Assembly (NCBI RefSeq): GCF_015163655.1
Contig: NZ_JADEUF010000017.1
Location: 1-46,814, forward strand
Length of the DNA: 46,814 nucleotides
From: Xenorhabdus griffiniae
GTDB taxonomy: Bacteria; Pseudomonadota; Gammaproteobacteria; Enterobacterales; Enterobacteriaceae
Direction of reading: 5' to 3'
Notes under the pieces: generated by a model
What the model was told of the DNA's origin: nothing
The model's input: only the letters and a program-made list of their open reading frames with translations
The model's database searches: none
Shown: positions 1 through 8,028 of the stretch, in pieces
How the letters are laid out: each line of letters starts with the position of its first letter
Numbering within the stretch: the stretch's first letter is position 1
Program-made: the position numbers and the translations under genes

Positions 1-68
1 CTGTCTCGAGTGGTGTCATGCATCAATTCAAGGGCGCGTTTTTGTTCTGGTGTCAGATGAATTTTCAT
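1..68 (-). CDS. IS630-like transposase, N-terminal fragment cut by the window edge
   Basis: The reverse strand starts with ATG at 68 and reads [20 protein letters not shown] before leaving the window. This resembles the N-terminus of IS630/Tc1-mariner family transposases, which begin with a short helical region and a helix-turn-helix. Another in-frame ATG lies at 80, but the MKI start matches the family better. Only 22 codons are visible, so the DDE catalytic domain cannot be judged. The element sits about 115 bp upstream of rlmA and points away from it. Its outer inverted repeat should lie between 81 and about 120, but I could not place it. Confidence 0.6.
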   Translation of the reverse strand, partial: MKIHLTPEQKRALELMHDTTRD

Positions 69-120
69 GGTCGCAAGCATGATCGGATTAGGATAAAAAA
101 TCAAGCATCTTCAATGACGA

Positions 121-148
121 TTGGTATATATCAGAAATATGGTATAGT
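121..148 (+). promoter_or_regulatory. Probable sigma-70 promoter of rlmA
   Basis: TTGGTA (121-126), a 16-base spacer and TATAGT (143-148), with TGG just before the -10, form a reasonable promoter about 35 bases before the rlmA ATG. It lies between the transposase start and rlmA, so the insertion seems to have left it intact. Confidence 0.5.
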
Positions 149-182
149 ACGCCCCCTGATTTTCCCTATCCGTCGGAATGTT

Positions 183-998
183 ATGTCTTATCAATGTCCT
201 TTATGTCACACACCTTTACTGTTTACTCACCACCAATGGCGTTGCGAGAATAATCACCAATTTGATTGTGCAAAAGAAGGGTATGTCAATTTACTGCCCG
301 TTCAGCATAAACGCTCAAAAGAGCCTGGGGATAGTGTGGAGATGATGCAAGCGAGAAGGGCATTTTTGCACTCAGGCCATTATCAGGCTCTGCGACAAAA
401 AACGGTTGAGTTGCTTGGTGAATATTTACCAGAAGGCGCCAAAACTTTGCTGGATATTGGTTGTGGTGAAGGTTATTACACCGCTGCTGTTCAGGAACAG
501 CTCAATCTTCAGCGGAAATTGACCGTGTTTGGATTGGATGTGGCGAAAGTCGCAATTCGCTATGGTGCCAGGCGTTATCCCGATGTTAATTTCTGCGTAG
601 CATCTAGCCACAGGTTGCCATTTGCGGACAGTTCGCTGGATGGTATTTTGCGGATTTACGCTCCCTGCAAAGCGGCAGAATTGGCCAGGGTAATGAAAAC
701 AGAGGGGATCGTCCTGACAGTAACACCAGGGCCTCGTCATTTGTATCAATTGAAAGAGCTTATTTATCAGGAAGTGCATTTACATCCTGAAAATCAGGAA
801 CAATGGGGAGAATTTGAATTAATTGCAACCGAAACGTTGGCCTATACCATGTCATTAAATGGTGAACAAGCACATAATTTATTGCAGATGACCCCTTTTG
901 CCTGGCGAGCATCAGAAGAAGTTAAAACACATTTGATATCGAGAGAACAGTTTGCTTGTGAAGCAGATTTTACATTAAAAGTATATCGACGTATTTGA
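183..998 (+). CDS. rlmA: 23S rRNA (guanine-N1)-methyltransferase RlmA
   Basis: This is a SAM-dependent methyltransferase that modifies G745 of 23S rRNA in the E. coli family. The ATG at 183 gives 271 residues, close to the 269 of E. coli; a longer upstream reading adds only unrelated residues. The N-terminal zinc site is visible as C5, C8, C21 and H25. The SAM-binding motif [10 protein letters not shown] lies near residue 90. [15 protein letters not shown] and the run [14 protein letters not shown] are hallmark segments. Convergent mntP follows, as in E. coli. Assignment rests on strong recalled similarity along the whole length. Confidence 0.95.
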   Translation: MSYQCPLCHTPLLFTHHQWRCENNHQFDCAKEGYVNLLPVQHKRSKEPGDSVEMMQARRAFLHSGHYQALRQKTVELLGEYLPEGAKTLLDIGCGEGYYTAAVQEQLNLQRKLTVFGLDVAKVAIRYGARRYPDVNFCVASSHRLPFADSSLDGILRIYAPCKAAELARVMKTEGIVLTVTPGPRHLYQLKELIYQEVHLHPENQEQWGEFELIATETLAYTMSLNGEQAHNLLQMTPFAWRASEEVKTHLISREQFACEADFTLKVYRRI

Positions 999-1000
999 TA

Positions 1001-1030
1001 ATAAGATGATTGCTGTCATCTTATAACCCC
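1001..1030 (+). terminator. Hairpin after rlmA
   Basis: A perfect 9-bp stem (arms 1001-1009 and 1016-1024) with a 6-base loop starts three bases after the rlmA stop. The following bases are not T-rich, so it may be a weak terminator or an mRNA-stabilising hairpin. Confidence 0.4.
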
Positions 1031-1057
1031 TGGAAGTATGGTGACAAGGGAACAAAT

Positions 1058-1115
1058 CTCCGGAATATAACGAACTATACCAATCTAACTTCAAGATGCG
1101 TATATATATCCGGAG
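1058..1115 (+). repeat. Dispersed intergenic repeat, copy 1
   Basis: The core ACTATACCAATCTAACTTCA at 1074-1093, continuing to 1101, is shared with 19266-19295 and, inverted, with 11633-11659. In this copy the core is framed by an imperfect palindrome, CTCCGGA (1058-1064) and TCCGGAG (1109-1115). It lies between the convergent genes rlmA and mntP. Confidence 0.7.
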
Positions 1116-1163
1116 TAAATTGAGTTAATAAAACGACAACGTGAAAAACGTTAAATAATAGCC

Positions 1164-1748
1164 TTATTCCGCATACCAGAATAATTTAAGATGCTCGAAT
1201 AATATATTGAAGCCAATGGCAATTAAGACCAATCCCCCAACCAACTCGGCTCTTTTACCCAATAGCGGGCCAATATAACGACCAATTAACATGCCTAATG
1301 TGGCCATAATCATAGTCATCAGGCCAATTGTCATGGCTGTGTGGAGAATATCAACCTGTAAGAAGGCAAGGCCGACACCTATTGCCATAGCATCCAGACT
1401 GGTTGCAATTGCAGTGAGAACCAATGCCGCTGAACTATGGCGTTGAGGGGTAGCTTGACAAGAAGTTTCAGGTTCACGTTTGAAGCTATCAATTATCATG
1501 CGGCAGCCAAGGAGCAGGAGCAAGAAAAAGGCAATCCAATGATCCCATTCCATAATATATTGGCTGGCATACAGGCCCAATGACCAACCGATTAAAGGCG
1601 TACAGGCTTCGACCAAACCAAAGATGATACCAGTGCGGATGGCCTCACGAAAATGAGGGCGGTGAAGGGCGGCACCTTTTCCTACAGCAGCGGCAAAAGC
1701 ATCCATGGAAAGGGCAAGCGCGAGAATAAGTGTTGCATAGAGATTCAT
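1164..1748 (-). CDS. mntP: Manganese efflux pump MntP
   Basis: This is an inner-membrane Mn(II) exporter of the MntP/UPF0059 family. I chose the ATG at 1748 ([20 protein letters not shown]), giving 194 residues against 188 in E. coli; an upstream in-frame ATG at 1784 only adds a hydrophilic extension. About six membrane helices are visible in two related halves, each with a MDA motif (SMDAFAA near residue 17, SLDAMAIG near 120), as known for the family. The gene is preceded by a roughly 270-nt leader carrying a yybP-ykoY riboswitch and, further up, a Fur box. This fits control by Mn and Fur as in E. coli. Confidence 0.95.
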   Translation of the reverse strand: MNLYATLILALALSMDAFAAAVGKGAALHRPHFREAIRTGIIFGLVEACTPLIGWSLGLYASQYIMEWDHWIAFFLLLLLGCRMIIDSFKREPETSCQATPQRHSSAALVLTAIATSLDAMAIGVGLAFLQVDILHTAMTIGLMTMIMATLGMLIGRYIGPLLGKRAELVGGLVLIAIGFNILFEHLKLFWYAE

Positions 1749-1918
1749 CAAAATAGCCTCGGTTGGGTGATTCCATACACACACAACACACCCCCAACCA
1801 ACGGCGCTGTTATGTGTCTATGGTCTTGCCAACCGATTTATCCCCGTATCTTTCAAGCTGCGACTTTGTTAATCGTCACTTGAAATATAACGGGAATATA
1901 AAAACCTGGATGTTATTA

Positions 1919-2016
1919 GGTTCTTTAGGTATTCGTACCACGTTTTATTTTAAACGAGTATGTTGATACGAATTTTCCAGAGATTTTCTGGAACAGGCTA
2001 CTCCCCAATGACTGCG
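1919..2016 (-). ncRNA. yybP-ykoY (Mn2+) riboswitch in the mntP leader
   Basis: On the minus strand GGGGAGTAG (2006 to 1998) is the signature of the yybP-ykoY class. It is followed by a 7-bp hairpin (arms 1987-1993 and 1975-1981). Then comes a second stem-loop with outer arms 1967-1973 and 1931-1937, holding the conserved CAACATACTCG segment, and inner arms 52-56 and 41-45 of the 1900s. This arrangement and the position before mntP match the E. coli mntP riboswitch, which binds Mn2+ and raises MntP expression. The exact closing helix P1 was not resolved, so the ends are approximate. Confidence 0.88.
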
Positions 2017-2025
2017 ACGGACAAT

Positions 2026-2031
2026 ATCATA
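2026..2031 (-). promoter_or_regulatory. Candidate -10 element of the mntP leader transcript
   Basis: TATGAT on the minus strand lies just upstream of the riboswitch and would start transcription near 2019. No good -35 is seen at the right distance, which fits a promoter that needs an activator or derepression. This is an inference from position. Confidence 0.4.
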
Positions 2032-2080
2032 TTAAGAATAAAAGGCAAAAAATATTTTGCCACAATTTAAATATGAAAAT

Positions 2081-2099
2081 GATAATGCTTATCGTTATC
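2081..2099. promoter_or_regulatory. Fur box upstream of mntP
   Basis: GATAATGCTTATCGTTATC matches the 19-bp Fur consensus GATAATGATAATCATTATC at 16 of 19 positions. It lies downstream of yobD and about 60 bp upstream of the proposed mntP start site. In E. coli mntP expression depends on Fur and MntR. No MntR box like the E. coli one was recognised. Confidence 0.75.
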
Positions 2100-2172
2100 T
2101 GTATCTGTTTTAGGAGGGAAATAAGACCAATATGAATTATTGATCTTATTTAATCGAATCTGCCAATTGCAA

Positions 2173-2631
2173 TCATCTGTTGTTAACCAGAAATTGATAA
2201 ATTTTTTCTAAGTCATCCAGTTTTGTGACGGATACATATATTTTATTTTGCCCTAAATCCATCATCAGAATGCCGTCTTCAGATAAATTCATTGCGTTAA
2301 TGCTTTCATAAGAAAAGAAACGGTTGGCATAATAAAAACCCTGTTTTTTGAATATTAGTTTTGGTGAGCGAATATAACCTAAATACAATGTCACCAGGAT
2401 GATAAAAGTTAATAAATAGGTCGTGAACTGACTGCCATGTGATGTGACATTATTGTAAATAATAATAGCAATCAAAATGATAAATATCAGCGCATCAAGC
2501 CGCTGTTTTCTTTTGAGTTTGATATTTAACAGCGTTTTTCCTTTGAGCTGATTGATAATAAATTCATCATAAATCGCAAAAGCGAGCATTAATACAATTA
2601 AAACTATTAGAATAATATCATTCAAACTCAT
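2173..2631 (-). CDS. yobD: YobD, DUF986 family inner-membrane protein
   Basis: This is a 152-residue protein of the DUF986/YobD family, the same length as the E. coli protein. It has an N-terminal membrane helix (residues about 5-22) and two more (about 48-65 and 70-87), then a soluble C-terminal domain. It follows manZ by 78 bp on the same strand, as in E. coli, with an attenuating hairpin in between. The function is unknown; linkage to the mannose PTS operon is conserved, but no role in transport has been shown to my knowledge. Confidence 0.9.
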   Translation of the reverse strand: MSLNDIILIVLIVLMLAFAIYDEFIINQLKGKTLLNIKLKRKQRLDALIFIILIAIIIYNNVTSHGSQFTTYLLTFIILVTLYLGYIRSPKLIFKKQGFYYANRFFSYESINAMNLSEDGILMMDLGQNKIYVSVTKLDDLEKIYQFLVNNR

Positions 2632-2651
2632 TTTTAATCTCTATTTTCTCA

Positions 2652-2679
2652 CAAAGAAAGGGGAGGCAAAACCTCCCCC
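2652..2679 (-). terminator. Terminator between manZ and yobD
   Basis: On the minus strand GGGGAGG, a 5-base loop and CCTCCCC (arms 2660-2666 and 2672-2678) are followed by TTTCTTT. A GC-rich hairpin with a T-run ends the manXYZ transcript, probably with partial read-through into yobD. Confidence 0.75.
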
Positions 2680-2709
2680 GAATATTCAAGTCATGCAGGA
2701 ATATCAGCT

Positions 2710-3567
2710 CTAACCGAGGAAACCAAAACGGAAACCGACAATCCCCAGCACGAAAAAGCCGACGATAATCCATAACGGATTGACTTTCTTCCGCAGTAGC
2801 CACATACAGCCAAATGTTAACAACAATGGCATGAGGCCAGGCATTAACTGGTCAAGGATGGTTTGAACAGTAGTCACTTTCATCTCACCCGTGATTGGAT
2901 CAGGCACTTCAGAAACCACGAGCGGAATATTTACTTTGGTCCATTTGTTGACGAGGGCACCCATGACAAACAAGCCGAGAATGGACGCGCCTTCCGTCAT
3001 TTTCTGCAAGAAGCCACCTCCCATATCTTTAACGATATCTAACCCTTTTTTGTAGCCATAAGCGACACCCAAGTAACGGGTAAGTAATCGCACTAAATTA
3101 AACAGGATGAAAAACAGAACAGGGCCTAACAGACTACCACTCATGGCAATACCTGCTCCCAGAGCGGCAAATACCGGACGAACAGTTCCCCAGAAAATAG
3201 GATCACCAACCCCCGCTAAAGGCCCCATCAAACCCACTTTGATACCGTTGATAGCCCCGTCATCAATGTTGGCTCCATTGGCCCGTTGCTCTTCCATTGC
3301 CATAGTGACACCCAGGATAGGTGCTGCAACATAAGGATGGGTATTAAAAAATTCCATATGTCGTTTGAGAGCTTGCTTCCTTTCTTCAGTATTCTCCGGG
3401 TACAGACGACGAATGGCAGGTATCATCGAAAAACAGAAACCGAGTGCCTGCATCCGTTCAAAGTTCCACGACCCTTGAAATAGGTTAGAGCGGAGGAATA
3501 CACCACGAATATCGCTTTGTGTCAGCTTCTTCTGACCCATATTTGTTGCTTCTGACATGTTGTTCAT
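2710..3567 (-). CDS. manZ: PTS mannose permease IID component ManZ
   Basis: This is the IID subunit of the mannose-family phosphotransferase transporter. It forms the membrane channel with ManY and is needed for uptake and phosphorylation of mannose, glucose and related sugars. It is 285 residues long (283 in E. coli). The start reads MNNMSEATNMGQKKLTQSDI, and the conserved FLRSNLFQGSWNFERMQALG segment follows near residue 28. The GVGDPIFWGTVRP motif lies near residue 120, with hydrophobic helices toward the C-terminus. It starts 4 bp after manY, so the two are translationally linked. Confidence 0.96.
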   Translation of the reverse strand: MNNMSEATNMGQKKLTQSDIRGVFLRSNLFQGSWNFERMQALGFCFSMIPAIRRLYPENTEERKQALKRHMEFFNTHPYVAAPILGVTMAMEEQRANGANIDDGAINGIKVGLMGPLAGVGDPIFWGTVRPVFAALGAGIAMSGSLLGPVLFFILFNLVRLLTRYLGVAYGYKKGLDIVKDMGGGFLQKMTEGASILGLFVMGALVNKWTKVNIPLVVSEVPDPITGEMKVTTVQTILDQLMPGLMPLLLTFGCMWLLRKKVNPLWIIVGFFVLGIVGFRFGFLG

Positions 3568-3571
3568 CCTC

Positions 3572-4372
3572 TTAATCTAATTCGTTATCAAGGTCGTTTG
3601 GCGTATTGCCAGCAGAAGCGGCTGCCTGTGATTGATTATATTTAGGGCTAAGCTGGATATACAGGATTGCCATAACAATACCAATCACACCCAATGCCAC
3701 AAGGTTGAAGTTAGTGAAGGCTGCCGTAACGAAACCAAGGTAGAAGAACGGCATCAGATAACCTGCGCGCATCATGTTAATCACCATTGCATAACCGACA
3801 ACCACGATCATACCACCGGCGATATTCAGGCCGCTGGTGACCACTTGTGGAATGGAGTTCAACATATGCTGAACTTCAGATGTTCCTACTGATATTGCAA
3901 CGATCAGGGCCGGGATGGCGATTCGCATAGCTTGAAGCAGCAAAGCTGAAATGTGAATGACGCTAATTGCACGAAGATTACCGTTTTCTGCGGCTTTATC
4001 GGCTGCATGTTGGAAACCCACAGTCAAGGTACGGACGATGATAGTCAGAACCTGGCCTGCTGCTGCCAGTGGAATAGCCAGTGCGATACCGGCACCGACA
4101 TCTTGCCCACCGGCGATAACCAGGATGGTTGAAATGATGGAAGCTAATGCTGCATCGGGGGCGACTGCTGCACCGATATTCATCCAGCCAAGGGCGATCA
4201 TTTCCAGTGTACCGCCGATGATAATGCCGGTTTTCATATCGCCAAGCACTAAGCCGACTAATGTACAAGCAACTAATGGACGGTGGAATTGAAATTCATC
4301 GAGAATTGACTCCATGCCTGCAATACAGGCAACGATGAATATCAACACAAGTTGAACAACGGTAATTTCCAT
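3572..4372 (-). CDS. manY: PTS mannose permease IIC component ManY
   Basis: This is the IIC subunit, a polytopic inner-membrane protein of 266 residues, the same as E. coli ManY. It opens with MEITVVQLVLIFIVACIAGM, then the conserved LDEFQFHRPLVACTLVGLVLGD and the GGTLEMIALGWMNIGAAVAPD segment that contributes to substrate binding in the family. It lies between manX and manZ. An 83-bp gap with a hairpin separates it from manX, as in E. coli, where SgrS acts in this part of the transcript. Regulation by SgrS is not visible here. Confidence 0.96.
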   Translation of the reverse strand: MEITVVQLVLIFIVACIAGMESILDEFQFHRPLVACTLVGLVLGDMKTGIIIGGTLEMIALGWMNIGAAVAPDAALASIISTILVIAGGQDVGAGIALAIPLAAAGQVLTIIVRTLTVGFQHAADKAAENGNLRAISVIHISALLLQAMRIAIPALIVAISVGTSEVQHMLNSIPQVVTSGLNIAGGMIVVVGYAMVINMMRAGYLMPFFYLGFVTAAFTNFNLVALGVIGIVMAILYIQLSPKYNQSQAAASAGNTPNDLDNELD

Positions 4373-4385
4373 TGTTTTTCTCCTG

Positions 4386-4406
4386 TAACCAAATGTAATT
4401 TGGTAA
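4386..4406 (-). promoter_or_regulatory. Intercistronic hairpin between manX and manY
   Basis: A perfect 7-bp inverted repeat, ACCAAAT (4388-4394) and ATTTGGT (4398-4404), lies just upstream of the manY ribosome binding site. It lacks a T-run, so a processing or translation-control element is more likely than a terminator. Confidence 0.4.
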
Positions 4407-4455
4407 GAATTTTGTTATTGACTAATGGTTAATAAAATGACATCTGTTCTGATGG

Positions 4456-5427
4456 TTAAACTTTTTTCAGCAGATCCATCATGTTCAAACGGGTATCACT
4501 GGCAACTTTACGGGCTTCAAGTTCTATGCCGCGTGAGTTCAGTTTTTCAAAGGCTTCAATGTCTGTTTTATCAACGGAAATCGCGTTGTTGATTTGGGTT
4601 TTTCCTTGGCGGAAAGCCATGCCACCGATGTTGATGGATTCGATAGCGACGCCACCTTCGACAATACGCAGAACATCTGTTGGATTGGTAAAGAGCAACA
4701 TGACGCGTTCGTTAGCATATTTGGGGTTGTTATAAACCCGAACGCACTTAGCAACATCTATGACATGTGCGCTAACGCCGGGAGGTGCAACTTGTTTCAA
4801 CAAGGTAGAACGAACCGTATCCTGGGCAACTTCATCACTGACGACAATGATACGTTTGACGTTAGTTTCTTTAGTCCAACGAGTAGCAACCTGGCCGTGG
4901 ATAAGGCGATCATCAATACGCGCGAGGGCAATCTTCATATGGCCGCCCGCAGAGGTTGTTGAAGCTGAAACAGCGGAAACAGGTGCAGCGGGTTGTTTTA
5001 CGGGTTCAGGTTTGGCTGGCTCTTCATCTTGTTTTGCTTTAAGGGCTCGAATGCCTTCTTTGCCGGTTTCCAATGCAACAGCAACCAGCTCTTCCATCGT
5101 TGGATCATCGTCACGGCACATGAAAGCTTCAACCAGCATCGGAACATTGACACCTGTGACGATTTCGTAGTTGTCTTTATCAACCACGATGCGGTTTGCG
5201 GCATTGAATGGGCTGCCACCCCAGGTATCGACGAAAAACAGTATGCCTTGTTCTGTATCAAGCGATTCCAGCTTTTGGTTGTATTTCTCGAATAACGTAT
5301 CAGCATTTTCACCGGGCACAAAGTCGATATAAGAAACATTTTCCTGCTCCCCAATCAACATCTCTGTGGTACGAAGCAGCTGTTCCGCCGCAGCCCCGTG
5401 TGTGCCAATCATAATGGCTATACTCAC
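4456..5427 (-). CDS. manX: PTS mannose IIAB component ManX
   Basis: This is the cytoplasmic fused IIA-IIB protein that passes phosphate from HPr to the sugar. The start is GTG at 5427 behind AAAGGGG, as in E. coli manX. The 323 residues carry the IIA phosphorylation site H10 (MIGTHGAAAEQLL) and the IIB site H177 (DDRLIHGQV). They are joined by an Ala/Pro-rich hinge at about 135-162. FFVDTWGGSPFNAA near 65-78 is the IIA active-site segment. It is the first gene of manXYZ-yobD; the 508-bp gap upstream holds the promoter. Neither Mlc nor CRP sites could be assigned with confidence. Confidence 0.97.
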   Translation of the reverse strand: MSIAIMIGTHGAAAEQLLRTTEMLIGEQENVSYIDFVPGENADTLFEKYNQKLESLDTEQGILFFVDTWGGSPFNAANRIVVDKDNYEIVTGVNVPMLVEAFMCRDDDPTMEELVAVALETGKEGIRALKAKQDEEPAKPEPVKQPAAPVSAVSASTTSAGGHMKIALARIDDRLIHGQVATRWTKETNVKRIIVVSDEVAQDTVRSTLLKQVAPPGVSAHVIDVAKCVRVYNNPKYANERVMLLFTNPTDVLRIVEGGVAIESINIGGMAFRQGKTQINNAISVDKTDIEAFEKLNSRGIELEARKVASDTRLNMMDLLKKV

Positions 5428-5827
5428 TTGTTTTCCCCTTTCTATAACAATTGCACTCAGACTACTGCAAATTCATACTCAATATTTCTAATGTATTTAA
5501 CTTCCTATCAATCAATAGGATAGTCGTGAACATAAAACTGTCATGGTTTTATATTTTGTTACATAAGTAAATATATAGTTAGAATATCATTTGCTGCCTT
5601 CAAGAAAGTTGCTATCAGTCAGAAAAATTAAGATAGACTATTTTGATAGGTTAAAACAATATTTTATTCCACAATATAAGAATAATTTTTTAAAAAATTC
5701 TGATTATTTCTTATGGTTTAGTGTTTTCTTTTGTTTCCGGTAACATTTTCTTAATTTTATTATAAAAAAATTGTGATGTTTTTACCGTAGAATGGAAAAT
5801 AATGTACTTTAGTAACTCGTTTCAGCC
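5428..5827. other. AT-rich intergenic region upstream of manX
   Basis: This stretch of about 400 bases lies between manX and the sdaA terminator and has no credible gene. It must hold the manXYZ promoter. A short inverted repeat (CCTAT-N6-ATAGG) lies near 5505-5520. No clear CRP, Mlc or sigma-54 site was found by eye. Confidence 0.5.
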
Positions 5828-5858
5828 AAAAAAATATCCCTGCCAACTGGCAGGGATA
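5828..5858 (-). terminator. Rho-independent terminator of sdaA
   Basis: A perfect 11-bp stem (arms 5835-5845 and 5848-5858), followed on the minus strand by seven T residues (5834-5828), ends the sdaA transcript about 80 bp after its stop. Confidence 0.9.
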
Positions 5859-5935
5859 CGATTTCAGCTAAAATTTAAATGTAGAAAAAGGAGGCGATAA
5901 TATCGTTTCTGTCTAATGAGTGAGCAATGCTTACA

Positions 5936-7300
5936 TTAGTCACACTGAACTTTTATCGCCAAACCACCGCGTGAAGTTTCACGGTATTTTGCGTTCATAT
6001 CTTTGCCTGTTTCGTACATAGTCTCAATAACTTTATCGAGAGAAACACGAGGTTCACTGGTACGGCGAAGTGCCATACGGGCAGCATTGATCGCTTTAAC
6101 GGAAGCAATAGCATTGCGTTCAATGCAAGGAACTTGCACCTGGCCTGCAACCGGATCACACGTCAAACCAAGGTTATGCTCCATGCCAATCTCTGCTGCG
6201 ATGCAAACCTGTTCAGGGCTTGCGCCAAATAATTCGGCAATGCCGGCTGCTGCCATCGAGCAAGCTACCCCAACTTCACCCTGGCAGCCAACTTCAGCAC
6301 CAGAAATAGAGGCATTCATCTTATATAAGATACCAATGGCACCCGCAGCCAGGAAATAGCGGGTGTATAGTTCCGCTGTCACAGGCTCAATGCAATGGTT
6401 GTAGTAGGCCAAAACAGCAGGAACAATACCACACGCGCCATTGGTTGGGGCGGTAACAACACGGCCACCCGCTGCATTTTCTTCATTGACGGCCAATGCA
6501 AACATGTTGATTAAATCAACAACATTCATTGGGTCATTAGACAATTTGTTTGATGATGTCAGCATACGCTGCAATGCGGCGGCACGGCGAGGAACACGCA
6601 ATGGGCCAGGCAAAACCCCTTCTGTATTCAGGCCACGCTCAATACAAGCTTGCATAGTTGCCCATACGTCTGCGAAATACTCAGCAATTTCTTCTTTGCT
6701 GTGTAAATCCAATTCATTTTTCATCATCAAGCCAGAAACAGACAAGCCGGTTTTATTACAGTTCATCAACAGCTCAGCCGCAGAGCTGTAAGGGTAAGAA
6801 ACCGGTTTGGAATCCTGGGATGGCTTGCCAAAGTGTTCTTCATCAACAATAAAACCACCACCGATGGAGTAGTAGGTTTTGCTGTAAACCTTTTCGTCAC
6901 CTGCAAATGCATGAATTTGCATGCCGTTTTCGTGCAGTGATAAGTTATCGCTACGGAAGTTCATACCGCCATCGCGAGGAAAATCGACTTCGTGTAAACC
7001 ATTTGCCAGCGGCAAACGTTCAGTTTGCTCAACATCACGAATAAAACCTGGAATTGAATCAATATCAACAGTTGCGGGCATGTTACCTGCCAGGCCCATG
7101 ATGATAGCGATATCCGTATGGTGACCTTTCCCGGTTAATGAAAGTGAGCCGTATACATCGACAGCTACACGCGTGATAGAGGACATTACTCCTTGGTTTA
7201 CAAGATCATCGACAAATTGTTTGCCTGCTTTCATAGGACCAACAGTATGAGAGCTGGATGGGCCAATACCCACCTTAAACATGTCGAAAACGCTAATCAC
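5936..7300 (-). CDS. sdaA: L-serine ammonia-lyase (iron-sulfur dependent) SdaA
   Basis: This enzyme converts L-serine to pyruvate and ammonia with a [4Fe-4S] cluster. The start is GTG at 7300 behind AAAGGAGT, as in E. coli sdaA; the length is 454 residues, identical to E. coli SdaA. The N-terminal FKVGIGPSSSHTVGPM segment is typical. Cluster ligands fit C339 (EVGCQG), C381 (LTCDP) and C392 (VPCIE), with the 42- and 11-residue spacings known for type 1 enzymes. It lies upstream of the manX gap and downstream of nudL-pabB, as in E. coli. The paralogue sdaB cannot be excluded by sequence alone, but gene order favours sdaA. Confidence 0.93.
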   Translation of the reverse strand: MISVFDMFKVGIGPSSSHTVGPMKAGKQFVDDLVNQGVMSSITRVAVDVYGSLSLTGKGHHTDIAIIMGLAGNMPATVDIDSIPGFIRDVEQTERLPLANGLHEVDFPRDGGMNFRSDNLSLHENGMQIHAFAGDEKVYSKTYYSIGGGFIVDEEHFGKPSQDSKPVSYPYSSAAELLMNCNKTGLSVSGLMMKNELDLHSKEEIAEYFADVWATMQACIERGLNTEGVLPGPLRVPRRAAALQRMLTSSNKLSNDPMNVVDLINMFALAVNEENAAGGRVVTAPTNGACGIVPAVLAYYNHCIEPVTAELYTRYFLAAGAIGILYKMNASISGAEVGCQGEVGVACSMAAAGIAELFGASPEQVCIAAEIGMEHNLGLTCDPVAGQVQVPCIERNAIASVKAINAARMALRRTSEPRVSLDKVIETMYETGKDMNAKYRETSRGGLAIKVQCD

Positions 7301-7458
7301 GCCAGACTCCTTTAAAGAAGAAAGAAATATAGTTATTTATATAAAGCGCGCTACTTTACTGTTATTTGGTAGTGTTGATAAAGGAGTTTACAGTTTTTTT
7401 TTAATTATAATAGCAATTGATATGATTATGGATAAGTAATGCACAGTTTTGTGGTGTT

Positions 7459-8028
7459 TTAGAACGTTTTTTGTACTTGCTGGGCTAAGCGATAAATAAT
7501 AGCGGCGGTTAATCCCCAAATCATATGCTCTTGGTGCCAATAAAAATAGACTCGGCGCTGTTGATTACGGCGTTTTATATCCAGATACCGATAATGGGGA
7601 AGGGAAAGTGCCTCAAGCAGCGGGATTTCAAAAATGTTTGCGACTTCTGCGGGATTGGTGCGAAAAGAGATGGGTTCGGCAATAAGCCCAATTACCGGCG
7701 TGACACGATAACCGCCAATGCTATCCAAGGGGGCTAATTGCCCCAGTATTTGTACCTTATCTTGCGGTAGGCTGACTTCTTCTTCTGCCTCACGCAACGC
7801 GGTGGCAATCAGAGATGCGTCTTCAGGATCTGCCGCTCCGCCCGGAAAAGCAATTTGCCCGGCGTGGGAGCGGAGGCTTGCGGAGCGTTGGGTGAATAAC
7901 AGCGTTGGTTCTGGCTTACATATAATCGGTAATAATACCGCCGCATTCCGTTGGTTGCTGGCTAAATATGCTGGTTTTGCAGGAAGCTGCAATTGAAACC
8001 GATGAATGAAGTCAGAGAGCGATGTCAT
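7459..8028 (-). CDS. nudL: Nudix CoA pyrophosphatase NudL
   Basis: This is a Nudix hydrolase of the NudL/YeaB family, predicted to cleave coenzyme A and derivatives. It has 189 residues. The family signature RSASLRSHAGQIAFPGG lies at 48-64 (NuCoA motif), followed by the Nudix helix TALREAEEEV at 76-85, which carries the metal-binding glutamates. The start ATG at 8028 overlaps the pabB stop by the classic ATGA arrangement, so translation is coupled. The pair pabB-nudL followed by sdaA is conserved in enterobacteria. Confidence 0.92.
   Translation of the reverse strand: MTSLSDFIHRFQLQLPAKPAYLASNQRNAAVLLPIICKPEPTLLFTQRSASLRSHAGQIAFPGGAADPEDASLIATALREAEEEVSLPQDKVQILGQLAPLDSIGGYRVTPVIGLIAEPISFRTNPAEVANIFEIPLLEALSLPHYRYLDIKRRNQQRRVYFYWHQEHMIWGLTAAIIYRLAQQVQKTF

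Noticed and set aside
18..182. N-terminal extension of the rlmA reading frame from an ATG at 18
   Set aside because: The extension overlaps the transposase start and the rlmA promoter. Family alignment starts at MSYQCPLC (183).
2044..2061. GGCAAAA/TTTTGCC hairpin as a strong yobD terminator
   Set aside because: The stem is short and AT-rich and lies 110 bp after yobD, overlapping the mntP promoter area. Its role is unclear, so it is not called.
5428..5560. Sigma-54 promoter of manX
   Set aside because: No TGGCAC-N5-TTGC pattern on the minus strand.
5428..5827. CRP or Mlc site for manXYZ
   Set aside because: Only half-site matches (such as TTGTGATGTTT near 5772) were found; none had two good arms at the correct spacing.
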